Positions 15,677-24,148 of a stretch of 64,000 nt of DNA are shown here, piece by piece. A program made the translations under genes and the position numbers. The notes below the pieces were generated by a model, which saw only the letters and a program-made list of their open reading frames with translations, was not told the origin of the DNA and made no database searches. This DNA comes from Streptomyces sp. R33 (GTDB taxonomy: Bacteria > Actinomycetota > Actinomycetes > Streptomycetales > Streptomycetaceae): NCBI RefSeq assembly GCF_041200175.1, contig NZ_CP165727.1:4104501-4168500 (forward strand), written 5' to 3'. Every line of letters begins with the position of its first letter. The first letter of the stretch is position 1.

Positions 15677-17134
15677 TCAGAAGGGGAAACTCGTCCTGCC
15701 GTGCTGCACCGAGATCCACTTCTGGGTGGTGAACGCCTCGATCGTGGCCTCGCCGTTCAGCCGGCCCAGGCCCGAGGACTTCTCCCCGCCGAACGCGGCG
15801 AGCGGCTCGTCGCCGATGGTCGAGTCGTTGACGTGGATCATCCCGGTCTCGATCCGCTGGGCGAAGCGCACGCCCCGCTCCACGTCCCGCGTGTGCACGG
15901 CGCCGCTCAGACCGTACGGGGTCGCGTTGGTCAGCCGTACGGCCTCGTCCTCGCCGTCGAAGACCACCAGCAGCGCCACCGGGCCGAAGATCTCCTGGCC
16001 GAGCAGCGGGGAGTCCTCGGGGAGGCCGGCCAGCACGGTCGGCTCGACCAGGTTGCCGCGCGTAGATCCGCGGACGAGGGCCTGCGCCCCGGATTCCACG
16101 GCCTGGTCCACGAGCGCGGTCAGGGCGTCGGCCTGGAAGGAGTTGATCAGCGGGCCGATGTGGGTGTCCGCCTCGCGGGGGTCGCCGGTCTTCAGGCTCC
16201 GCACCCGGGCGGTGAACTTCTCGGTGAACTCCTCCGCGATCGAGGCGTCCACGAGGATCCGGTTGGCGGCCATGCAGACCTGGCCCTGGTAGACGAAGCG
16301 GCTGAAGACGGCCGCGTCCACCGCGTAGTCGAGGTCGGCGTCGTCGAGGACGACGAGGGCGCTGTTGCCGCTGAGCTCCAGGACGGTCCGCTTGAAGTGC
16401 CGGGCGGCGACGGAGCCGACGTGCCGGCCGACCCGGTCGGAGCCGGCGAAGGAGATGACCTTCGGGACGGGGTGCGTGAGGAGCGCGTCGCCTATTTCGG
16501 CGATGTCGGTGACCAGCACGTTGAGGAGTCCGGCCGGCAGGCCCGCGTCCTCGAAGATCTTGGCTATGACCCCGCCGCCGACCACGGGTGCGTTCTGGTT
16601 CGGCTTGATCACCACCGCGTTGCCCAGGGCCAGGGCCGGGGCGACCGACTTCAGGGTGACCAGGAACGGGAAGTTGAAGGGGCTGATCACGGTGACGACG
16701 CCGACCGGGAGGCGCTGGACCCGGTTCTCCTTGCCCGCGACGGGCGAAGCGAGGATCCGGCCCTCGGGGCGGATGGCCAGCTGGATCGACTCGCGGATGA
16801 ACTCCTTGGCGAGGTGGACCTCGTACTCGGCCTTGGGACGCGTCCCGCCGAGCTCGTCGATCATCGCCTCGATGATCTCCTTCTCGCGCTCCTCGGTGAT
16901 CCGCAGGGCGCGTTCCAGGACGGCGCGTCTGGCGTACGGGCTGGTGGCGGCCCACTCTCTCTGGGCGCGCTCGGCGCCGAGGTAGGCCCGGTCCACCTGC
17001 TCGACGGTGGCCACGGTGATGGCCGCGAGCTTCTCCCCGTTGTACGGGTTGACGTCGATGATGTCCCACGAACCGGTGCCGGCCAGCCATTCGCCGTCGA
17101 TGTACTGGTGAGCCAGGTCGTCGAATATGGACAT
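15677..17134 (-). CDS. NAD(P)-dependent aldehyde dehydrogenase (benzaldehyde/vanillin type)
   Basis: Oxidises an aldehyde to the carboxylic acid (485 aa from ATG 17134, AAGGGA upstream). Catalytic residues are visible: Asn154 in SPFNF, Glu253 in VLELSGNS and Cys287 in YQGQVCMAANR. The sequence style (NPYNGEKLAAI, HVNDSTIGDEP, EKSSGLGRLNG) fits the aromatic aldehyde dehydrogenase branch, so an aromatic substrate is plausible but not proven. A perfect palindrome GACCGATCGGTC lies 43-54 bases upstream of the start, suggesting TetR-type control. It may be co-transcribed with the PBP gene downstream. Confidence 0.88.
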   Translation of the reverse strand: MSIFDDLAHQYIDGEWLAGTGSWDIIDVNPYNGEKLAAITVATVEQVDRAYLGAERAQREWAATSPYARRAVLERALRITEEREKEIIEAMIDELGGTRPKAEYEVHLAKEFIRESIQLAIRPEGRILASPVAGKENRVQRLPVGVVTVISPFNFPFLVTLKSVAPALALGNAVVIKPNQNAPVVGGGVIAKIFEDAGLPAGLLNVLVTDIAEIGDALLTHPVPKVISFAGSDRVGRHVGSVAARHFKRTVLELSGNSALVVLDDADLDYAVDAAVFSRFVYQGQVCMAANRILVDASIAEEFTEKFTARVRSLKTGDPREADTHIGPLINSFQADALTALVDQAVESGAQALVRGSTRGNLVEPTVLAGLPEDSPLLGQEIFGPVALLVVFDGEDEAVRLTNATPYGLSGAVHTRDVERGVRFAQRIETGMIHVNDSTIGDEPLAAFGGEKSSGLGRLNGEATIEAFTTQKWISVQHGRTSFPF

Positions 17135-17176
17135 GCCATCCCTTACTGCGAGCGCGCACCCGTGCGCTGCACCGGA

Positions 17177-17188
17177 GACCGATCGGTC
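17177..17188. promoter_or_regulatory. palindrome GACCGATCGGTC upstream of aldehyde dehydrogenase
   Basis: A perfect 12-bp palindrome of the kind bound by TetR-family repressors, in the 89-bp gap between the aldehyde dehydrogenase start and the upstream XRE gene. No TetR gene is adjacent. Confidence 0.4.
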
Positions 17189-17223
17189 ATCATGCACTGA
17201 TCAGACGTCATACTACGTGCGAA

Positions 17224-18084
17224 TCAAGACAGTTGGAGCAGGCCGCGGAGAAGATCCCGGGTCCGTTCGGGGTCGGGACAGTCGGCCTGAAGCCGCTCCA
17301 TCGCCCGTTCGTACTGCGCCACTTCCTCGTCTTTGTCCAGGTAGAGGGCACTGGTGAGCTGTTCCAGATAGACGATGTCCTGGAGGTCGGACTCCGGGAA
17401 GCGCAGCAGGGTGAAGGCTCCGCTTTCGCCGGCATGCCCGCCGAAGGAGAACGGCATCACCTGGAGCTGCACGTTGGGCCGCTGGGAGACCTCGATGAGG
17501 TGCTCCAACTGGCCGCGCATGACGTCGCGGTCGCCGTACGGGCGGCGCAGCGCGGCCTCGTCCAGAACGGCGTGGAAGACCGGGGCGCTCTCGGAGACGA
17601 GCACCTTCTGGCGCTCCAGGCGCAGCGCGACGCGGCGGTCTATCTCGGCCTTCGTGGCGCCGGGCATGCCACGGCTGACGACGGCCTGCGCGTAGGCCTC
17701 GGTCTGCAACAGGCCGTGGACGAACTGGACTTCATAGATCCGGATGAGCGAGGCCGCGCCCTCCAGGCCGATGTACGTCTGGAACCACCCGGGCAGCACG
17801 TCGCCGTAACTGTGCCACCAGCCGGCTGCGTTGGCTTCGCGGACCAGTCCCAGCAGGGACTCCCGCTCCGCGCCGTCCGTGACTCCGTAGAGCGTGAGGA
17901 GGTCCTCCACGTCCCTTGCCTTGAAGCTCACCCTTCCCAACTCCAAGCGGCTGATCTTCGATTCGGATGCGCGGATCGAGTAGCCGGCCGCCTCACGGGT
18001 GATGCCGCGGGATTCTCGGAGTCGCCTGAGCTGAGAGCCCAGGAGGATGCGGCGCACCACAGAACCGCTTGCTTCTGCGGTCAC
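17224..18084 (-). CDS. XRE-family regulator with DUF5753 domain (WhiJ-like)
   Basis: A 286-aa DNA-binding protein of the large streptomycete WhiJ-type family. A Cro/C1 helix-turn-helix spans about 10-65 (LGSQLRRLRESRGITREAAG, then SESKISRLELGR), and the C-terminal DUF5753 domain (about 100-280) probably binds a partner or ligand. The GTG at 18084 was chosen because GGAGGGCAGGA precedes it and VTAEASGSVVRRIL is a common N-terminus in the family. It sits divergent from the ATPase gene, with DUF397 nearby, the usual companions. In characterised cases such regulators act with DUF397 or BldB-like partners to control development; the role here is inferred. Confidence 0.88.
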   Translation of the reverse strand: MTAEASGSVVRRILLGSQLRRLRESRGITREAAGYSIRASESKISRLELGRVSFKARDVEDLLTLYGVTDGAERESLLGLVREANAAGWWHSYGDVLPGWFQTYIGLEGAASLIRIYEVQFVHGLLQTEAYAQAVVSRGMPGATKAEIDRRVALRLERQKVLVSESAPVFHAVLDEAALRRPYGDRDVMRGQLEHLIEVSQRPNVQLQVMPFSFGGHAGESGAFTLLRFPESDLQDIVYLEQLTSALYLDKDEEVAQYERAMERLQADCPDPERTRDLLRGLLQLS

Positions 18085-18293
18085 TTGTCCTGCCCTCCCC
18101 ATCGCCATGTGTACGCGTGGTCTGCGCGTGGTGTGCGTCGCCGGGGCCCCCGTACCCCAGGTCCCGCAGTCTGCCACCAAAACGCATCGGCCCGTACTCG
18201 TTCTGTAACGGAATCCCGCCCGCCGCAAAAGAAGTCCGTAAGTATGCGTAGGAAGAAATGAGCAAGAACCATCACGGGAGTGGACAGGTCCGG

Positions 18294-18320
18294 CGCGTGC
18301 ACGTGCATCTGCCCTTGCAT
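18294..18320 (+). promoter_or_regulatory. operator-like motif, copy 1 (upstream of ATPase gene)
   Basis: A 27-bp sequence starting CGCGTGCACGTGCATCTGCC and ending TGCAT. It contains the self-complementary core TGCACGTGCA. It matches copy 2 (19420-19446) at 26 of 27 positions once reverse-complemented, so both read towards the gene they precede. It lies 128-154 bases upstream of the ATPase start, in the intergenic region shared with the XRE gene. Confidence 0.7.
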
Positions 18321-18447
18321 CCAGCTTCTGCATTCGGAACGATGGTGCCGCGCACCTGCGTGCTCTTCGCGCCGGCGCCGGACCCACCCCGCAGTTCTTT
18401 CTGGACGGAGCGCGCCGCTCCGCCCGCGAATCCCGGGAGTGCCTCGC

Positions 18448-18966
18448 ATGGGGACGAATGGATCGACCATGCTCGAGCCGTTACGGCAGGGGCTGCCCCC
18501 GGTCGACCCCACGGCTGTCTCCGGGTCCGCCTCCTGCGCTCTGCCCGCCCGCTTCGAGGCGGTGCGGGGCGCCCGTTCGTTCACCCGGTCCACCCTGTGC
18601 CAGTGGGGCCTCGACGACCGCTTCGACGACGTGGCCCTGGTCGTCTCCGAACTCGTGACCAACGCGCTGCGCCATGCCCTGCCGGAGGACACCAGGCCGG
18701 CGACCGGCGGCGCGGGCGAGCCGGAGGCCTCGGTACGGCTGCACCTGATGCGGTGGAGCACCCGGCTGGTGTGCGCGGTACGGGACCCCAGCGAGGACCG
18801 GCCGGGCGGGTCGTTCGCGCCGGAGCGGACGCAGGAGAACTGCGACCTGGAGTCGGGGCGCGGGCTGTTCCTCGTGGATGCGTACAGCGACAGCTGGGGC
18901 TGGCACCCGCTCGCGGGACGGCTGACCGGCAAGGTGGTCTGGGCGCTGTTCATGCTGCACGAGTAG
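18448..18966 (+). CDS. HATPase_c ATP-binding protein (RsbW/anti-sigma-like)
   Basis: A 172-aa GHKL-type ATP-binding protein resembling serine-kinase anti-sigma factors. The N-box region is VALVVSELVTNALRHA (E followed by N four residues on), and the G1/G2 region is ESGRGLFLVDAYSDSWGW. The ATG at 18448 has GGGAG 9 bases upstream; the frame is open further upstream through the operator, but that extension looks non-coding. Such proteins are routinely encoded beside XRE-DUF5753 and DUF397 genes in Streptomyces; its sigma or other target is unknown. The bounding hairpin at 19019-19057 ends the unit. Confidence 0.85.
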   Translation: MGTNGSTMLEPLRQGLPPVDPTAVSGSASCALPARFEAVRGARSFTRSTLCQWGLDDRFDDVALVVSELVTNALRHALPEDTRPATGGAGEPEASVRLHLMRWSTRLVCAVRDPSEDRPGGSFAPERTQENCDLESGRGLFLVDAYSDSWGWHPLAGRLTGKVVWALFMLHE

Positions 18967-19018
18967 GCAGCGGCGCACACAGGCACATACGGGCATGCGG
19001 ACATGCGGGCATACGACG

Positions 19019-19057
19019 ACTGGCCGGGGTTGATCATTTCGATCAGTCCCGGCCAGT
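19019..19057. terminator. bidirectional terminator, ATPase/DUF397
   Basis: A long inverted repeat (ACTGGCCGGG...TTGATC paired with GATCA..CCCGGCCAGT, loop ATTTC) between two converging genes. Its right arm abuts the third operator core at 19056. Confidence 0.75.
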
Positions 19058-19067
19058 GCACGTGCAT
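19056..19067. promoter_or_regulatory. operator-like motif, core-only copy 3
   Basis: GTGCACGTGCAT, the core shared by the two 27-bp motifs at 18294 and 19420, here between the convergent ATPase and DUF397 genes. Confidence 0.45.
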
Positions 19068-19122
19068 GGCTTGATCGGTGCGCCGTTCCTCGGGGCGATC
19101 GGGCGATGTGCCGATCGGTCGA

Positions 19123-19359
19123 TCAGGCGATCAGGTGGTCGAACTCGCCGTCCTTGACGCCCAGCAGCAGCGCCTCTATCTCGGCCGGCGTGTAGACGAG
19201 CGCGGGCCCGTCCGGAAAGCGCGAGTTGCGCACGGCGACAGCTCCACCCGGCAGCTTGGCGAACTCGACACAGGAACCTTGCGAGTTGCTGTGTCTGCTC
19301 TTCTGCCAGGTCACTCCGTCGAGTTCTGCAGCTGCCATCCCGTTGTACGCGTGGTCCAC
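19123..19359 (-). CDS. DUF397 family small protein
   Basis: A 78-aa protein with the hallmark DUF397 sequence WQKSRHSNSQGSCVEFA followed by VAVRNSR and the FPDGPALVYTPAE region. The GTG at 19359 has a G-rich ribosome-binding site (GGGGGC) 6 bases upstream. DUF397 proteins are nearly always encoded with XRE-DUF5753 regulators, and one has been likened to a toxin/antitoxin-like modulator; the true activity is not settled. Here it is separated from its XRE partner by the ATPase gene and faces it, with operator copy 2 located 61-87 bases upstream. Confidence 0.9.
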   Translation of the reverse strand: MDHAYNGMAAAELDGVTWQKSRHSNSQGSCVEFAKLPGGAVAVRNSRFPDGPALVYTPAEIEALLLGVKDGEFDHLIA

Positions 19360-19419
19360 AGGAAGCCCCCGATAGTGCAGATGTCAACTGCACCGGATCA
19401 TAGCTGTGTTCACAAGCGC

Positions 19420-19446
19420 ATGCATGGGCAGATGCACGTGCACGCG
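19420..19446 (-). promoter_or_regulatory. operator-like motif, copy 2 (upstream of DUF397 gene)
   Basis: Reverse complement matches copy 1 at 26 of 27 positions; the single difference is T/A before the final TGCAT. It is positioned like a promoter-proximal operator of the minus-strand DUF397 gene. Confidence 0.7.
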
Positions 19447-19631
19447 GAGGGTGCTCCCCTGATCACTGTCAGGGAAGAACTCGGGTGGATCAGGGGCGAA
19501 TCAGACGCTTATAAGGATTGGATCAAGGCGCAGCGGGGATGCGCGGGCCTGCACGGCACGCCCTTCAGTACGCGTCGAGCACGCGCCCGGTACCCGTTCA
19601 GACGCGAGGCCGGCGAGCGCGGCGACACCCC

Positions 19632-20801
19632 CTAGCGGGGCAGCGGGCGGTGCTTGCCGCCCATGTGCGCGCGGTCGGCGGCGGCCGTGCCGTCCTCCCA
19701 GCCCGCGTGGTCGGTGGCCCCGCGCAGCCGGGTGGTCGTGGTCCGGGGGAACATCTCGTCCGCCCGGGAGGTGACGGCGACGTCACGGGCCACCAGGGCG
19801 GGCAGGTTGTCGGGGGCCTCGGCGACGGTGTGCTCGGCCGTCTCGGCGAGGCGCTGGCCGAGCCGGCTGGCGTACGCGAGCAGGAAGGACTGCCGGAACG
19901 TCTTGGTCCGCTTGCGCCCGCCGGAACGCTGGGCGGCCTCGGCGCGGGTCATGGCGGCGGTCCCCTGCACGAGCAGGGACGTGTAGAGCAGCTCGACGGC
20001 CTCCAGGTCGCTCTCGAACCCCACCACGGTGGAGAACTCGTAGGCGCTGTTCCACACGGCCCGACAGCGGTTGGCCGTGGCGACGGCGTCCAGCAGCACG
20101 GCCTTGGCCTCTTCGTACGGCGCCTCGACCCCGATCCGGCAGGCCGCAGGCACCTGAGCGGGCCCCTTGCCGCTCGCCGCGAGCACGGCCTCGTCGACGG
20201 TGTGCCGGGCCATCAGCTCCTGCGCCTTGGCGCTGAGCGCCTCGGCCTCCTCCGGGAAGGTGGTCGCCTCGGCCTTGGCGAGCAGGGCCCGGATGCGGCC
20301 GAGCATGCGGGGCTCGATGTGCGCGTGCTCCAGGGCATCGCCGGCCGGGTCCCCGGGGAGGGCCCCCACGGGCTCGATGGAGGGCAACCGGATCAACAGC
20401 CGGAAGACTTCGAGCAAGGCCGTGGCAAGGCTGAACCGATCGGCCTTCTCCCGCTGCACGAGCCGTTCCCCGTACTCGCCGTCCTCTGTCCACCACACCT
20501 CGGCATCGGTCCACCGCTCGGGGAGCCGGGCGTACCGGCGCGCCTCGGCGGCGATCAGGTCGCGGGTGATCCGCAGATGCCGCTCGCCGAGGTCCCGCCC
20601 GACCAGCCGGAGCACGTCGGCGGGCTGCCACCCCCGCTCCCAGGCCTGCCGTACGTACGCCTCCCCGCGCCCGAGCAGCTCCCGCCCGACCCCGCCCCAC
20701 TGCCCACCGTCCCCGACGAGCACCGAGGCCCCGGCATCCAGCCCGGCATCGTCCTGGCTGTAGAGGGCGGCTTCACAGGCACGATCGACGATCTCTCTCA
20801 C
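19632..20801 (-). CDS. DUF2786 domain-containing protein
   Basis: A 389-aa cytosolic protein of unknown function. The DUF2786 segment is around residues 170-215 (LGRIRALLAKAEATTFPEEA then ALSAKAQELMARHTVDEAV), a short helical module also seen in phage and plasmid proteins. No catalytic motif or membrane segment is evident, and the C-terminus is rich in basic residues. The GTG at 20801 has a purine-rich stretch almost directly abutting it, so the exact start is uncertain. It is divergent from the family A polymerase gene; the two may share regulation, though the gap carries dispersed repeats. Confidence 0.75.
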   Translation of the reverse strand: MREIVDRACEAALYSQDDAGLDAGASVLVGDGGQWGGVGRELLGRGEAYVRQAWERGWQPADVLRLVGRDLGERHLRITRDLIAAEARRYARLPERWTDAEVWWTEDGEYGERLVQREKADRFSLATALLEVFRLLIRLPSIEPVGALPGDPAGDALEHAHIEPRMLGRIRALLAKAEATTFPEEAEALSAKAQELMARHTVDEAVLAASGKGPAQVPAACRIGVEAPYEEAKAVLLDAVATANRCRAVWNSAYEFSTVVGFESDLEAVELLYTSLLVQGTAAMTRAEAAQRSGGRKRTKTFRQSFLLAYASRLGQRLAETAEHTVAEAPDNLPALVARDVAVTSRADEMFPRTTTTRLRGATDHAGWEDGTAAADRAHMGGKHRPLPR

Positions 20802-21111
20802 CCCCTCAGCTTTACACGCCCCCACCCCACCCCCCAGCGCCCCCGACCCCACGCCCTGCCCGATCCAGCCCCGCCGACACTTGAGGCGCGGGGCCCGGGG
20901 GCGGATCCCCGGCTCCCCGACCCGCCCGCCCGATCCAGCCCCGCCGGCGTTCGACGCGCGGGGGTCCGCGGCAGAGCCCCCGGCACGGGGTCCGGGCAGA
21001 GCCCGGGAAACGGAGAAAGGGCGGGGCGGGGAGATGGCACCGCGCAGCGGAACCCAGGCCCCGGAGTGCCGGACGGGCAAGGTGTCAGACCCCGGTGGGA
21101 CACTCGCACCC
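20802..21111. repeat. intergenic region with two dispersed-repeat copies
   Basis: A 310-bp divergent gap without a gene. Two related copies of a common streptomycete intergenic repeat, CCCGATCCAGCCCCGCCG followed by a TTGAGGCGCGGGG-like end, are at 20858-20893 and 20928-20964. A GGTCCGGGCAGAGCCCGGG-type sequence follows at about 20989. I see no clear promoter hexamers. Confidence 0.6.
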
Positions 21112-22815
21112 ATGAGCGACCGCACCCCCCACTGGGCCCTCGCCGAAGCCGGCGACGGCCTCTGGCACGCCATGCCGCTCACCCCCACCCCCGCCACCGG
21201 CCCCGCCCCCAGCCCCCTCACCGTCCAGAACCCCGCGGACGCGATCCGCTCCGCCCCCACCACCACCCGCTGGATCTGGCGCAGCACCACCGCCCTGTAC
21301 CCCCGCCTCCTCGCAGCCGGCATCCGCGTAGAGCGCTGTCACGACATCGAAGACGCCGAGCTCCTCCTCCTCGCCCACGAGGGCCGCTCCGGCGAACCCC
21401 GCTCGGCGGCAGCCGCCTGGGCCCGGCTCACCGGCGCCCCCGTACCCGCCGATCCCCCACAGCGCGCCGCCACCCCCACCACCCAGGACTCCCTCTTCGA
21501 CTTCTTCGACCCCCAGCCCACCTCCACCCCCCTCCCCCTCGACGCGCTCGTCGCGATCTACGACGACCAGGCGAAACGCACCGCCGCCACCGCCCACCCC
21601 GACCGCCTGCGCCTGCTCATCGCCGCCGAGTCCGCCGCCTTCCTGATCGCCGCCGAAATGCACCGCTCCGGCCTCCCGTGGCGGGCCGACGTCCACCGCG
21701 CCCTGCTCACCGAGCTCCTCGGCGAGCGCTACGCCGGCGGCGGCGAGCCCCGCCGCCTCGCCGAGCTGGCCGACGAGATCTCCATCGCCTTCGGCCGCCG
21801 CGTACGCCCGGATCTGCCGGCGGACGTGATCAAGGCCTTCGCCGAGGCCGGGATCCGGCTCAAGTCCACCCGCCGCTGGGAGATCCAAGAGCTCGACCAC
21901 CCCGCCGTGGAGCCCCTCCTGGCGTACAAGAAGCTGTACCGGATCTACACCGCCCACGGCTGGTCCTGGCTCCAGGACTGGGTCCACGAGGGCCGCTTCC
22001 GCCCCGAGTTCGTCCCCGGCGGCACCCTGACCGGCCGCTGGGTCACCAACGGCGGCGGGGCCCTGCAAATCCCGAAGGTGATCCGCAGGGCCGTCGTCGC
22101 CGACCCGGGCTGGCGGCTCGTCGTCGCCGACGCCGACCAGATGGAGCCCCGCGTCCTCGCCGCGATCTCCCGCGACCCCGCCTTCATGGAGGTGGCCGGG
22201 CGCCCCGAGGACCTGTACACGGCCATCTCCCGCCAGGGCTTCTCGGGCGACCGGGACATGGCCAAACTCGCCGTCCTCGGCGCCGTGTACGGACAGACCT
22301 CCGGCGACGGCCTGAAGAACCTGGCCGCGCTGCGCCGACGCTTCCCGCAGGCCGTGGCGTACGTGGACGACGCCGCCAAGGCGGGCGAGGAGGGTCGCCT
22401 CGTACGGACCTGGCTGGGCCGGACCTGCCCGCCGCCGGTCGGCGCCGCCGAGGACGGCGAAGCCGGGATCCCGCAGGACAGGGAGGACGGCTGGACCCCG
22501 AGCTACGCCTCCACCAACACCCGGGCCCGCGGCCGCTTCACCCGCAACTTCGTCGTCCAGGGCAGCGCCGCCGACTGGGCCCTCCTGCTGCTCGCGGCCC
22601 TCCGGCAGGCCATCGCGCGCGCCGGGATGCGGGCCGAGCTGGTGTTCTTCCAGCACGACGAGGTGATCGTGCACTGCCCCGCCGAGGAGGCCGGGGCCGT
22701 CGCCGAGGCGATCCGCGCCGCCGGCGACCGGGCCGGCCGGATCGCCTTCGGGGACACCCCGGTCCGGTTCCCGTTCACCACGGCGATCGTGGAGTCGTAC
22801 GCGGACGCCAAGTAG
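21112..22815 (+). CDS. family A DNA polymerase, bifunctional 3'-5' exonuclease/polymerase-like
   Basis: A 567-aa second family A polymerase, as found in many Streptomyces in addition to PolA. Polymerase motif A is DADQMEPR (340-347), motif B RDMAKLAVLGAVYG (381-394) and motif C HDE (515-517), so the polymerase active site is intact. The N-terminal 250 residues occupy the exonuclease-like position but show no DxE proofreading motif, and no 5' nuclease domain exists. Residues 105-140 are a Pro/Thr-rich linker. The ATG at 21112 (MSDRTPHWAL) lacks a good ribosome-binding site. A role in repair or translesion synthesis is inferred only. Confidence 0.88.
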   Translation: MSDRTPHWALAEAGDGLWHAMPLTPTPATGPAPSPLTVQNPADAIRSAPTTTRWIWRSTTALYPRLLAAGIRVERCHDIEDAELLLLAHEGRSGEPRSAAAAWARLTGAPVPADPPQRAATPTTQDSLFDFFDPQPTSTPLPLDALVAIYDDQAKRTAATAHPDRLRLLIAAESAAFLIAAEMHRSGLPWRADVHRALLTELLGERYAGGGEPRRLAELADEISIAFGRRVRPDLPADVIKAFAEAGIRLKSTRRWEIQELDHPAVEPLLAYKKLYRIYTAHGWSWLQDWVHEGRFRPEFVPGGTLTGRWVTNGGGALQIPKVIRRAVVADPGWRLVVADADQMEPRVLAAISRDPAFMEVAGRPEDLYTAISRQGFSGDRDMAKLAVLGAVYGQTSGDGLKNLAALRRRFPQAVAYVDDAAKAGEEGRLVRTWLGRTCPPPVGAAEDGEAGIPQDREDGWTPSYASTNTRARGRFTRNFVVQGSAADWALLLLAALRQAIARAGMRAELVFFQHDEVIVHCPAEEAGAVAEAIRAAGDRAGRIAFGDTPVRFPFTTAIVESYADAK

Positions 22816-22851
22816 GAGCGGACGCGAGGGAGCACCACTCGCCGCGGATGA

Positions 22852-24087
22852 TCAGCCGAACCACTTCGGGTCGAGCGCGATCTGCTGCAGCTGTTCCATC
22901 GTCAGGATCGGCTTGTCCCGGGTCGCGGGCTTGTTCTGGTTGCCGGTGTTGAAGGCGGAGACCACCACGCGCCGGCCGTCCGTCCGCAGCGTGTCGACGG
23001 TCCACCACACGACGTTCGCGCCGCCCTTCTCACCGTCCCGTTGCTCGGACTTCACCCTCGTGCCGTCGGGCAGGGTGACGGCACCGGACCCGAAGTGGTC
23101 CTTGAGCAACTCACCCATGCCGGCCTGCACGTTGACCTGGACGAGCGATGTGCCGTTGCCGTCGTCGAGCACGACATAGCCGTGCTCCCCCTCGCCGCCC
23201 TTGGAGGCGACCGTGATCCCGGTCTTCGGCAGCAGGGACTCCAACACCGCGGCGGCGCCCCGCGCCCCGGCCGGCGCCGGAGCACCGGGATCCGGCTCGG
23301 CGGCCGGCAGGTCGCTCAGCGCCGGCCGCCACAGCGGCGAGGTCGTGAACTCCTTCAACTTCTCAGGGGCCAGGGGCGGATTGGCCCGTGAGACGGGCTG
23401 GCCCTTCTCGGCCGGAGCGTTCCACTCCTGTACGTCCACCTGGTAGCCCTGCGGGGTCACCAGCGTGGCCCGCCACACCTTCGTGGGCTCCCGGCGGTCG
23501 GGGTACTCGTAGCCCTGGAAGACCATGAGCTTCGAGCCGTCCTCGAGCGTCTCGAGGGTGCAGTCGTCGAAGTCCAGGACGTTCTTGTCGGGGCAGGTCA
23601 CCGAGTCGGCGGCCATCTGCCCCTTCGGGTCGACCCGCGCGAGGGCGACTCCGAGGGCCGCCGGCCCCTCCCCGTCGTCGTAGAGCCCGGAGACGCTCGG
23701 GTGGGCCGTCTCGCCCGTACCCCGCGCCTTGGCCCCGGACACCGTGCCACCGGGCAGCAGCTGCCTGAACACGTCGATCAGCTGATCGGCGGAGACGGCG
23801 CCGCCGCCCGCCTTTTCCTTCACCTTGGGCGGCTGCGTCGGGTCGGCCTGCGGCGCGACGGCGGCCGCCGCGGCGCCGCCCGAGCCGCCGAACAGGCCGC
23901 TGGTGTAGGCGCTGCCCGCGCCGATCACCGCCAGGGCCACCACCGACCCGCCGACCACGGCGGCCCTGCGGCGCGCCACCAGCCGCCGTCCGCGCTGTTC
24001 ACCGGCGGCGACGAGGGCGCGCGGGTCGGGCGTGAACTCGTCCCCGGTACGCCGCAGGGCTTCGCTGAGCTCATCTTCAAAGGGCAT
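22852..24087 (-). CDS. membrane protein partnered with the SigE-type sigma factor
   Basis: A 411-aa single-pass membrane protein: a short cytosolic N-terminus with basic RRGRRLVARRRA, a hydrophobic segment at about 45-70, then a long extracytoplasmic domain without recognised motifs. It lies 61 bases downstream of the sigma gene and is presumably co-transcribed, so it may sense an outside signal or act as an anti-sigma factor; no zinc-type anti-sigma motif is seen. The ATG at 24087 (MPFEDELSEAL) has GGAAGG about 11 bases upstream; a TTG three codons earlier is possible. It converges with the polymerase gene across 36 bases. Confidence 0.75.
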   Translation of the reverse strand: MPFEDELSEALRRTGDEFTPDPRALVAAGEQRGRRLVARRRAAVVGGSVVALAVIGAGSAYTSGLFGGSGGAAAAAVAPQADPTQPPKVKEKAGGGAVSADQLIDVFRQLLPGGTVSGAKARGTGETAHPSVSGLYDDGEGPAALGVALARVDPKGQMAADSVTCPDKNVLDFDDCTLETLEDGSKLMVFQGYEYPDRREPTKVWRATLVTPQGYQVDVQEWNAPAEKGQPVSRANPPLAPEKLKEFTTSPLWRPALSDLPAAEPDPGAPAPAGARGAAAVLESLLPKTGITVASKGGEGEHGYVVLDDGNGTSLVQVNVQAGMGELLKDHFGSGAVTLPDGTRVKSEQRDGEKGGANVVWWTVDTLRTDGRRVVVSAFNTGNQNKPATRDKPILTMEQLQQIALDPKWFG

Positions 24088-24148
24088 GCGGAACAAGACC
24101 TTCCACCGAGTAGCAAGGACAAGGGACGATCGAGGCGGCGAAGGGGCT

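Noticed and set aside
18280..18447. N-terminal extension of the ATPase from GTG 18280
   Set aside because: It would run through the operator motif, has an atypical Cys/Arg-rich translation, and ATG 18448 has a better ribosome-binding site and a family-like start.
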